Below, one piece after another: positions 45,002 through 52,048 of a stretch of DNA of 64,000 nt. Every line of letters starts with the position of its first letter. Positions within the stretch are counted from its first letter, which is position 1. Origin of the DNA: Bacteroidota bacterium. Lineage in GTDB: Bacteria; Bacteroidota; Bacteroidia; Bacteroidales; Bacteroidaceae. A program made the position numbers and the translations under genes. The stretch covers positions 6,942 to 70,941 of the forward strand of contig JAFABV010000004.1 in the NCBI GenBank assembly GCA_023425865.1. The letters run 5' to 3'. The notes below the pieces were generated by a model, which searched no databases, was not told where the DNA came from, and saw nothing but the letters and a program-made list of their open reading frames with translations.

Positions 45002-45778
45002 TTACTTCTGCAGTGCCTCAAAGAGGGCGTCGAGGGCCTTGTCGGCGTTGCCCGTCTCGTTGAGCAGTGACACAAACTTACTGCCGATGATGGCCCCTGC
45101 GGCATTGTTCTGGGCGCTTTCCAAGGTTTGCTTGTTGCTGATGCCAAAACCAATCATACGCGGGTTGCGCAAATTCATGCCGTTGATATGCTCGAAATAG
45201 GCCACCTTGGCGTCATCGAAACTACGCTGTGCACCGGTGATGCTGGCCGAGCTTACCATGTAGACAAAGCCGTCGGTGTGGTCGTCGATGAAGCGGATGC
45301 GCTCTTCGGAAGTCTCGGGAGTGATCATCATGATGACGCGGATGTCGTATTTGTCGGCCAAAGGCTTCACCACGGCCAGATAATCTTTGAAGGGCAGGTC
45401 GGGGATGATGCAGCCGCTGGCGCCACTCTCCACACAACTCTGGAAGAAACGCTCCAATCCATAGTGCATCACCACATTGAGATAGCCCATCATCACGAGC
45501 GGTATGGTCACCTGACCTTTGATTGCACGGAGCTGGGCAAAGAGCTTGGTGAGCGTCATGCCGTTCTTCAGTGCTTGAGTTCCTGCGCTCTGGATCACCG
45601 GACCGTCGGCCAAGGGGTCGCTAAAGGGAATGCCCACCTCAATCATGTCAATGCCCCGTCGCTGCATGGTGAGGATGACGTCGCCGGTCATGTCGAGTTG
45701 CGGACAGCCGGCGCAGAAGTACAGTGACAGCAGTCGGCGGTCGCCGCGCTCTGCAAATAATTGGTTAATCTTATTCAT
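45002..45778 (-). CDS. trpA: Tryptophan synthase alpha subunit
   Basis: A 258-residue TIM barrel that cleaves indole-3-glycerol phosphate. The start at 45778 (MNKINQLFAERGDRRLLSLYF) is at the normal position; the in-frame ATG at 45814 is not. Catalytic Glu is in DMIEVGIPFSDPLADGPVIQ; Asp in GCIIPDLPFKDYL. The phosphate site is FGISNKQTLES and GAIIGSKFVSLL. It is the fourth structural gene of the operon. Confidence 0.95.
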   Translation of the reverse strand: MNKINQLFAERGDRRLLSLYFCAGCPQLDMTGDVILTMQRRGIDMIEVGIPFSDPLADGPVIQSAGTQALKNGMTLTKLFAQLRAIKGQVTIPLVMMGYLNVVMHYGLERFFQSCVESGASGCIIPDLPFKDYLAVVKPLADKYDIRVIMMITPETSEERIRFIDDHTDGFVYMVSSASITGAQRSFDDAKVAYFEHINGMNLRNPRMIGFGISNKQTLESAQNNAAGAIIGSKFVSLLNETGNADKALDALFEALQK

Positions 45779-45826
45779 CGTAACTATATTTTTTCTTTTG
45801 TTTACGGGCGTCACGGCTGGTCACGC

Positions 45827-46519
45827 CTATGCTCTCACAGCCTGAATAAACTGGCGAAGCAAGTCAACATCCTTCACAGCGGGGGCCGTCTCAAACTTGC
45901 TGTTGAGGTCGATGCCCGCAAATTGCGGATGGTGAAAAGCTTTGATTTGCGCCACGTCGTCTGGCCCTATGCCGCCGCTGAGCAAGAATGGCGTCTGACC
46001 GTCGTAGGTCTGGAGAACGTCCCAGCCAAACTGCCGTCCGCTCCCCCCCAACTCGGGACTCTTGGTATCAAAGAGGAAGAGGTCTACCAACCCCTCATAG
46101 TCATTACATCGCTTTACGTCTTCCGCACCCGCCACACTGATCACCTTGATGATCTTGATATGCGGGGTAAGATCGGGGACGAGTGTGCGCCTGAGATTCT
46201 CTATCATCACGGGTCGCTCCTGTCCATGCAACTGCACATAGTCGAGCTTGTAATTGTACACACGAGTGATGATAGACTGTGGCATTTCGTCCACAAAAAC
46301 ACCTACACGCTGTACACCTACGGCCGACGGTCTTTCGCCGTAGGCTACACTACGGAATCGCTCTTCGCTATAATCGGGTATAATTCCCGCCTGCGAAGAA
46401 ATCATCTGCACATAACGCGGGCTCTTGGGATAGAAGATAAAGCCCATGAGGTCTATGCCCAACTCAGCGACCTCCTGTATATTCTTGGCATCACGCATGC
46501 CACAAACCTTGATGATCAT
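45827..46519 (-). CDS. trpF: Phosphoribosylanthranilate isomerase
   Basis: A 230-residue TIM barrel. The start at 46519 (MIIKVCGMRDAKNIQEVAELG) holds the catalytic Cys in KVCGM and overlaps the trpC stop codon (ATGA, 46516-46519). Further motifs: LMGFIFYPKSPRYV, RVGVFVDEMPQSI, YVQLHGQERP, FLFDTKSPELGGSGRQFGW (catalytic Asp) and FLLSGGIGPDDV. A separate TrpF, not fused to TrpC. Confidence 0.95.
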   Translation of the reverse strand: MIIKVCGMRDAKNIQEVAELGIDLMGFIFYPKSPRYVQMISSQAGIIPDYSEERFRSVAYGERPSAVGVQRVGVFVDEMPQSIITRVYNYKLDYVQLHGQERPVMIENLRRTLVPDLTPHIKIIKVISVAGAEDVKRCNDYEGLVDLFLFDTKSPELGGSGRQFGWDVLQTYDGQTPFLLSGGIGPDDVAQIKAFHHPQFAGIDLNSKFETAPAVKDVDLLRQFIQAVRA

Positions 46520-47310
46520 AGCGCTGCAATAAACTGTGATAATTCTACACCGGGCTCCTCGGCTTTCATAAAATGCTCGCCCATGAGGAAGCCACTGAAA
46601 CCCGCCGCACGAAGCTGACGCACCGTGGCAGGGTTGCCGATACCGCTCTCGCTGACCTTGCATCCCTCTTTTGGCAGGAGTTCAGCCATACGGAAACTGT
46701 TCTCCACATCGGTAACGAAAGTGCCCAAGTTGCGATTGTTGATACCATACATATCTGGTTCCAGCGCCGCGTAGTCGAAATCGCGCTCGCCATGCATCTC
46801 AAGCAACACCTCCATACTTAGGTCGTGGGCCAACTGAAGCAGCGTCTTGCACTCCTCCATGCCCAGGTCGGCGGCAATGAGAAGCACCGCCGAGGCACCA
46901 CAGAAGCGTGCCTGAAAGAGCTGGTACTCGTCAATAATAAAGTTCTTATATAATATAGGTATGGTGACACCCGACTGCCGCGCCTGCTGGATGTACTCGT
47001 CGTAGCCGCCAAAGTAATCGATGTCGGTGAGGATACTCAGGGCTGAGGCGCCATGCTGCTGATAACTCAACGGAATGACATCGGCCCTACCCTCTTGCTT
47101 GATCCAGCCTTTGCTCGGCGACTTGCGCTTAAATTCGGCGATGATGCCGGTGGGCGAGTCGAGCAAAGCCTGCCGCATGGATGCCGGCGCCTGCTGCTCA
47201 TGCCGCATGAGGTCGTCTACCATGGCATAGAGACGGTGAGGCGGAATAAACTGCTTGCGCTGCTCAATCTCCACGCGCTTGTGCGCCACGATTTCTTCTA
47301 ATATGTCCAT
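46516..47310 (-). CDS. trpC: Indole-3-glycerol-phosphate synthase
   Basis: A 264-residue TIM barrel. Starts MDILEEIVAHKRVEIEQRKQ. Catalytic residues lie in GIIAEFKRKSPSKGWI (Glu and Lys), LSILTDIDYFGG, ILYKNFIIDEYQL (Lys), GINNRNLGTF (Asn) and KVSESGIGNPATV (Glu). It converts carboxyphenylamino-deoxyribulose phosphate to indole glycerol phosphate. It lies 12 bp after trpD and overlaps trpF by 4 bp. Confidence 0.96.
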   Translation of the reverse strand: MDILEEIVAHKRVEIEQRKQFIPPHRLYAMVDDLMRHEQQAPASMRQALLDSPTGIIAEFKRKSPSKGWIKQEGRADVIPLSYQQHGASALSILTDIDYFGGYDEYIQQARQSGVTIPILYKNFIIDEYQLFQARFCGASAVLLIAADLGMEECKTLLQLAHDLSMEVLLEMHGERDFDYAALEPDMYGINNRNLGTFVTDVENSFRMAELLPKEGCKVSESGIGNPATVRQLRAAGFSGFLMGEHFMKAEEPGVELSQFIAAL

Positions 47311-47322
47311 AGTCGTTGGATT

Positions 47323-48330
47323 TTACACCTTGTTGAGTTCCACAAATTTCTTGAAGGTGCGCAGCGAAGCCCCGCTGTCGATGCTCTCGCGGGCAATCTC
47401 GATGCACTCTTCGAGCGACTTCTGTCCTTTCTCCAAGATTTGAATACCAAAGGCGGCATTGGCCAAAACGATATTCTTCTGTGCCGGCAAGGCCCTATTG
47501 GCCAATACATTGTCGAAGATTTCGGCAGCCTCCTCCTCGGTGGCACCTCCCACCAGCTCCTCGGGTTTTGCGATGGCAAAGCCCAGGTCAGAAGGCTTGT
47601 AGATACGCTCTGAGTGATTGGTCGTGACCTTGAAATCGCTGGTAAGCGAAATCTCGTCGTAGCCGTCGATGCTGTTTACAATACCATAGTCGATGCCAAT
47701 GCGCTGATACACCTGATGATAGAGGCGCATCTGGTCGAGATTGGCCACACCCAGCAGCTGACACTGTGGCTGCGAGGGATTGATGATGGGACCTAAGAGG
47801 TTGAAGAAGGTGGGGAACGGCAGGGCATGACGAATGCCACCCACAAACTTCATGGCCCGGGCAAAGAGCTGGGCATGAAGATAGACGATGCCACACTCAT
47901 TGAGTGAGCGATTCAACTTGTCCATATCATCGGTGAATACCACGCCATGGTTCTTGATGACATTCGAGGCACCACTCACGCTGGTGGCTGAGTAATTGCC
48001 GTGCTTGGCCACCTTATAGCCTGCTCCGGCAATGACAAAGCAGGCTGTGGTAGAGATATTGAAGGTGTTCTTGCGGTCGCCCCCCGTTCCCACCACGTCG
48101 ATATACCGGTCGGCCTTGAGCGGTACAGGGACTCCGGTCTCTAAGATGCCGTCTCTAAAGCCCAGCAATTCGTCTACCGTAATGCCACGCATCTGAATGG
48201 CTGTCAGCATGGCGGTGATCTCCGTTTCGGTCATCTCCCCGCGGGTGATGCCTATCAAAATCTGCTCCGTCTCCTTGCGGGTGAGTTCCTCGTGGTTGAG
48301 GAGACGGTTGAATAGTGCCCTAATGTCCAT
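47323..48330 (-). CDS. trpD: Anthranilate phosphoribosyltransferase
   Basis: A 335-residue transferase joining anthranilate and PRPP. It starts MDIRALFNRLLNHEELTRKE. PRPP-binding motif: VDVVGTGGDRKNTFNISTTA; then KHGNYSATSVSGASNVIK, FARAMKFVGGIRHALPFPTFFNLLGP (anthranilate site) and DGYDEISLTSD. It is the first structural gene of the operon and lies 41 bp downstream of the leader terminator (48372-48399). Confidence 0.96.
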   Translation of the reverse strand: MDIRALFNRLLNHEELTRKETEQILIGITRGEMTETEITAMLTAIQMRGITVDELLGFRDGILETGVPVPLKADRYIDVVGTGGDRKNTFNISTTACFVIAGAGYKVAKHGNYSATSVSGASNVIKNHGVVFTDDMDKLNRSLNECGIVYLHAQLFARAMKFVGGIRHALPFPTFFNLLGPIINPSQPQCQLLGVANLDQMRLYHQVYQRIGIDYGIVNSIDGYDEISLTSDFKVTTNHSERIYKPSDLGFAIAKPEELVGGATEEEAAEIFDNVLANRALPAQKNIVLANAAFGIQILEKGQKSLEECIEIARESIDSGASLRTFKKFVELNKV

Positions 48331-48371
48331 AGTCTATATGCTTTTATGATGTCTGTAACGCTATAAAAATA

Positions 48372-48399
48372 AAGGCCTGTCGTAAGAACGGCAGGCCTT
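48372..48399 (-). terminator. trp operon leader terminator (attenuator)
   Basis: On the minus strand AAGGCCUG pairs with CAGGCCUU (8 bp), then one mismatch and 3 more pairs, with a short loop. UAUUUUUAU follows (about 48363-48371). It stands between the Trp-rich leader peptide and trpD, so it can stop transcription before the first structural gene. Confidence 0.85.
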
Positions 48400-48447
48400 G
48401 GTTGTATCTCTTCATGAAAAGTATCTACATGGCTTAACGACTCACGA

Positions 48448-48501
48448 CTATTTTAATCTTGAGTTACGCCACCACCAATATGCAGATACATGATTCATCA
48501 T
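48448..48501 (-). CDS. trpL: trp leader peptide with three consecutive Trp codons
   Basis: A 17-codon ORF starting ATG ATG about 22 nt after the predicted transcript start: MMNHVSAYWWWRNSRLK, ending in TAG (48448-48450). The three TGG codons lie at 48469-48477. A 10-bp stem can form between 48480-48489, just before the Trp codons, and 48421-48430, just after the stop (one G-U pair). The terminator at 48372-48399 follows. This is the layout of ribosome-mediated attenuation known from enteric trp operons: stalling at Trp codons would block the first stem and change folding downstream. I could not fix the antiterminator pairing by eye. Confidence 0.85.
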   Translation of the reverse strand: MMNHVSAYWWWRNSRLK

Positions 48502-48529
48502 TATGTTCGTTGAATTGTTATTTCGCTTG

Positions 48530-48560
48530 CAAAGATACACGTATTATTTTATCCTGCAAA
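48530..48560 (-). promoter_or_regulatory. trp operon promoter
   Basis: Minus strand: TTTG (complement of 48557-48560), 19-nt spacer, TATCTTTG (complement of 48530-48537). It starts the transcript near 48523, 22 nt before the leader-peptide ATG. Confidence 0.8.
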
Positions 48561-48643
48561 CTTTTTAGGCAAAAAATTGACGATTCGTCGGATTATTTAG
48601 TTCGGTCGCGACTGTCGCTCGGTTGTGCATATCGTCTACCCGC

Positions 48644-48670
48644 CTCCCCCCTCCCTCTTGGTGGGGGGAG
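48644..48670 (-). terminator. GC-rich hairpin after the pectinase gene
   Basis: CTCCCCCC (48644-48651) pairs with GGGGGGAG (48663-48670), directly past the stop codon at 48678. There is no strong U-run. It probably separates the pectinase gene from the trp promoter. Confidence 0.55.
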
Positions 48671-48677
48671 AGAGACT

Positions 48678-51230
48678 CTACTTCTCCATCTCCAAACTGG
48701 CCCAGATAAACGGGCCGATGCCCTTGGCGTCGTTGTCGCGGATGGGCTCGCTCATGTAGTAGTCGAAGGAACCGTCACGCTTGAAGTTGGGCTTCTTGAC
48801 ATAGGGGCCGGGCGCCGGGCCCAGTCCGCTCACCGAACAGCATTTGGTGAGCGAGATGGTCTTGTCGGCATTCACCTTCACAAACTCCTTCAAGATGCCC
48901 TTGTAGGCCTTCTGTCCAGCCTCGTAGAAGCTCTGGTCAAGATAACCGAGGCGATAACCCTTGAGTAGACAGTAGGCAAACATCGACGAGCAGGTGGCCT
49001 CAAGATAGTTGCGTGGGTCGTTGACGTCCAACACGTCATACCATACCCCACTCTTCTTGTCCTGGTATTTCACCACCTGTGTCATGGCCTTGCGAAAGAG
49101 GTCCACCACCTCCGCACGGCGGGCATAGTCGGCCGGTAAGGCATCGAGCACCTCTACCATAGCCATCGTATACCACCCCAAAGCACGTCCCCAGGTGTGC
49201 TTACTCAGTCCGGTGTTCTTATCTGCCCAGAAGGCGGTGTGCGTCTCATCCCAAGCGTGCTTCCACAGTCCGGTCTGAGCATCATAGGTACGCTTGTCGG
49301 TCTTGATGATTTGGTCTACCGCATCATTCCAGTATTTCTTGGCCTTCTTTTGTCCCTTCAGCAGTGGCGCAGCCAGGGTATAATAGGGCAAGCCCATGAA
49401 AATGCCATCGAGCCACACTTGGTTGGCATAGATGGCTTTGTGCCACCACACCACTTCCTTGGTACGCGGCTGTTTCTCCAATTGCTTAAAAAGGGTTTTC
49501 ATGGCCTTGAGCACATTGTCTTGTGGCTCAAGCTGATACATGCGATAGAGAAATTTGGCCGTGCGCACATGGTCGAGATTAAACTCATTGTAGTCGTAAT
49601 CCTTAATATTGCCCTTGGCATCAATCATCTCGTTGACATAATCTTTGAGATAAGCCAAGATGGCCGGATCTTTGTAGCGCAGATAAGTATCGAGCATACC
49701 CTCGAGTTCTATGCCCATCACATAGCTCCACTTGGGTTTGGTAGAGAAGTCGAGCAGATAACTTTTAGGCACCCTCTGCATCTCTGAGGCGGTAATCCAT
49801 TGCGAGAAATTCTGGTAAGGCCTGTCGGCCTCGCTAAGTATCAGCGAACCGTTGACCATGAGGTTGTCGAACACGATATTGCGTGTCTTGCCCTTAATGC
49901 TTACCGGCTCTTTGCTCACACCGTTGAAGTGACAGTTTTTCACGGTCACATCATACACGTTCTCAATGTTGTTCAGACCAATGATTTGCACGCCATACTT
50001 ACTCTCATTACTGGTTACATTCTCCATATACACCTTGCGCACGGTGGGCTCAAAGCCACGGTAGCATATTTCCTTGGGCTCATAGTCGAGGTTGATACGC
50101 AGCACGGCCTCATTGCATTGTCCCACTTTCACGTTGCGCATGTTGATGTTTTCGATGATGCCACCACGGCAGTTGTTGGTCTTGATGCGCAGTACACGAT
50201 CGAGATGTGGTGAATCCATGTAGCAGTTTTCGGCGAAAACGTTGCGACAGCCGCCCGAAATCTCTGAACCGATAACCACGCCTCCATGTCCCTCTTTCAT
50301 CTCACAGTTGCGGATGATAATGTTTTCCGAGGGCTGGTTCCAGAGTCTTCCGTCGTTGTTGCGACCGCTCTTGATGGCGATGCAGTCGTCACCCGTATCG
50401 AAGACGCTATTTTGAATGAGCACATTCTGGCAAGCTTCCGGGTCACAGCCATCGCCGTTGGGACCAGAGTTCTTGACATACACCCCATCGACCGTAATGT
50501 TTTTCGACAACAGGGGGTGGATTACCCAGAAGGGAGAGTTCATCAGGCGCACGTCTTTCACCAAGATGCCATCGCACTCGTTGAAGTTGACGAGCTGCGG
50601 ACGAAGACCCTGCCCCATACCAAAGCGGCGCTCGTCGATGGGAGTATCGTCTTCGGCATATTTCAGCAGTCGGGCACGCGAACCAAGGTTCTGAGCCTCA
50701 GTGGTCTTGCCTTTCACAAATCCATACTCCTCCTTGCCACACATGGGCCACCAAGTGTCGTTGCTGCCATTGCCGTCCACCGTACCTTTACCCGTCAGAG
50801 CCACGTCTTTGGCCTGATAAGCATAGATACAGGGCGAATAGTTCCAGCACCCTAATCCTTCCCAGGAAGTCTTCACCAAGGGATAAAGTTTGGGGTCGAA
50901 GGCAAACTTCAGCGTGGCCCCTTCCTCCACGACAAGGTTTACGCCGCTCTGGAGCCTGATGGCACCTGTCATCCAGAGTCCACGGGGCACCACTACGTGT
51001 CCGCCGCCACGTTTCGAGCAATCGGAAATGGCCGCGTTAATGGCCTTTTGGTTTTTTGCGGCCGTAGCCTTCTCTGAGGCACCGTACTTCGTGATGACGT
51101 ATTCGCGGTCGGGAAACTGCGGCATACGAATACTCTGTTCAATCTGTTTGTACAGGGCTTCATCCCAGCCCTGGGCTACTGCCAGCAGCGGCAGCAACAG
51201 CGCCACCAGCATGGTCGATAGATACTTCAT
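48678..51230 (-). CDS. Secreted GH28-GH105 pectinase fusion
   Basis: An 850-residue exported protein (signal peptide MKYLSTMLVALLLPLLAVAQ). Residues about 45-470 form a GH28 polygalacturonase beta-helix with the family motifs SGPNGDGCDPEAC, DTGDDCIAIKSGRN (catalytic Asp pair), EGHGGVVIGSEISGG and RIKT. Residues about 490-850 form a GH105 unsaturated galacturonyl/rhamnogalacturonyl hydrolase ((alpha/alpha)6 barrel): IYANQVWLDGIFMGLPYY (catalytic Asp), HAWDETHTAFWADKNTG, WGRALGWYTMAMVE and YLEATCSSMFAYCLL. The two activities would act in sequence on pectin fragments: chain cutting, then removal of the unsaturated end sugar made by a lyase. A minus-strand TATCTTTG box lies at 51383-51390, and a hairpin with a U-run (about 51290-51320) in the leader. 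Confidence 0.93.
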   Translation of the reverse strand: MKYLSTMLVALLLPLLAVAQGWDEALYKQIEQSIRMPQFPDREYVITKYGASEKATAAKNQKAINAAISDCSKRGGGHVVVPRGLWMTGAIRLQSGVNLVVEEGATLKFAFDPKLYPLVKTSWEGLGCWNYSPCIYAYQAKDVALTGKGTVDGNGSNDTWWPMCGKEEYGFVKGKTTEAQNLGSRARLLKYAEDDTPIDERRFGMGQGLRPQLVNFNECDGILVKDVRLMNSPFWVIHPLLSKNITVDGVYVKNSGPNGDGCDPEACQNVLIQNSVFDTGDDCIAIKSGRNNDGRLWNQPSENIIIRNCEMKEGHGGVVIGSEISGGCRNVFAENCYMDSPHLDRVLRIKTNNCRGGIIENINMRNVKVGQCNEAVLRINLDYEPKEICYRGFEPTVRKVYMENVTSNESKYGVQIIGLNNIENVYDVTVKNCHFNGVSKEPVSIKGKTRNIVFDNLMVNGSLILSEADRPYQNFSQWITASEMQRVPKSYLLDFSTKPKWSYVMGIELEGMLDTYLRYKDPAILAYLKDYVNEMIDAKGNIKDYDYNEFNLDHVRTAKFLYRMYQLEPQDNVLKAMKTLFKQLEKQPRTKEVVWWHKAIYANQVWLDGIFMGLPYYTLAAPLLKGQKKAKKYWNDAVDQIIKTDKRTYDAQTGLWKHAWDETHTAFWADKNTGLSKHTWGRALGWYTMAMVEVLDALPADYARRAEVVDLFRKAMTQVVKYQDKKSGVWYDVLDVNDPRNYLEATCSSMFAYCLLKGYRLGYLDQSFYEAGQKAYKGILKEFVKVNADKTISLTKCCSVSGLGPAPGPYVKKPNFKRDGSFDYYMSEPIRDNDAKGIGPFIWASLEMEK

Positions 51231-51453
51231 AATTTGTTGTTATGGTGATTGTTTTGATTATTTTAGCTATTAGTCTTCTCACAAAAGACAGGCCCCGAGT
51301 CTTCACAGACAAGACCTGCCAGCATTACTACTAAACACAGTCGGACGAAGAACGAGCCTACATCCGACAAATGATTACAGCACAAAGATAAGCATTTATT
51401 CTCAGATTCCCCTCTTCTCCAAGTGTTAAAATTAAGATTTTCCCTAATAAATA

Positions 51454-51485
51454 TTTGTCTAATTCAGAAAGATACCCTATATTTG
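51454..51485 (+). promoter_or_regulatory. Promoter of the sRNA candidate
   Basis: TTTG (51454-51457), 20-bp spacer, TATATTTG (51478-51485): an exact Bacteroidetes promoter that leads into no protein gene but into two hairpins ending at a U-run. Confidence 0.78.
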
Positions 51486-51489
51486 CTAC

Positions 51490-51570
51490 AGTTTTTCGCT
51501 GATTTCGCGATTTTTTTTGTAGCGAAATCATCCCTCGAGGTTGGTAGCATCCTGCACCAACCTCTTTTTA
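51490..51570 (+). ncRNA. Compact two-hairpin sRNA candidate (~80 nt)
   Basis: It starts about 5 nt after the -7 box. Hairpin 1: GATTTCGC (51501-51508) with GCGAAATC (51522-51529), 8 perfect pairs and a U-rich 13-nt loop. Hairpin 2: GAGGTTGGT (51537-51545) with ACCAACCTC (51556-51564), 9 perfect pairs, then TTTTTA, an intrinsic terminator. There is no ORF inside. The unpaired U8 loop could be an Hfq-like or pairing site, but Bacteroidetes generally lack a classical Hfq. I know no named family match. Confidence 0.62.
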
Positions 51571-51966
51571 TTTACACCCTCAGAGAAATGCCGCGCCGGA
51601 GGTCTCCACACCTAATTTTTCCTCGGAGAGGCAGAAATCCCTATGACATCCCCCCCAGCACGATGCCACTCCGAGGCAGAACTCGCTGTGAAATCCCCCC
51701 AGACAAGGTGACTGTACGAGGCAGAAAACGATATTAACGATAGAATCGATGGCGAAATGGGGACAAAAAAAATCGGATGTCATCACGACAACCGATTTCC
51801 AAAAAACAAACTACTTAAAAACTAATCTACTAAAACAAATCAAAAATATTGTCGAGTCCACGATTGGACATCTGTTCTTTTGTATGTTGCAAAGATAAAG
51901 AATTTATGAACAAGTTCCAAAACTATTGGCTTGATTTTTTTGATAATAACATATTATAACACAAAA
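51571..51966. repeat. Three 45-bp repeats (GAGGCAGAA core) in an AT-rich gap
   Basis: GAGGCAGAA recurs at 51628, 51673 and 51718, exactly 45 bp apart, each of the first two copies followed by a C6-7 tract about 14-20 bp later. Because 45 is a multiple of three, a 49-codon ORF (51588-51737) reads the repeats as a 15-residue basic motif (RGR...IPP). I cannot tell a small protein from chance. The remainder to 51966 is AT-rich with no feature seen. Confidence 0.5.
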
Positions 51967-52000
51967 GACAGGTGCAGATGGCAATCCATCTACACCTGTC
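51967..52000 (-). terminator. Terminator of the groESL operon
   Basis: Arms 51986-52000 and 51967-51981 pair over 15 bp on the minus strand (one G-U), followed by CTTTTGTG-like sequence past 51967. It lies 49 bp after the groEL stop codon. Confidence 0.8.
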
Positions 52001-52048
52001 CATATGGTTCATTGTCAGCATCTGCCACCGGGCAGATGCCTCGGCAAA

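Noticed and set aside
51294..51350. Leader peptide before the pectinase gene
   Set aside because: The only short ORF in the leader has no run of a regulatory codon; the hairpin alone is too weak to claim attenuation.
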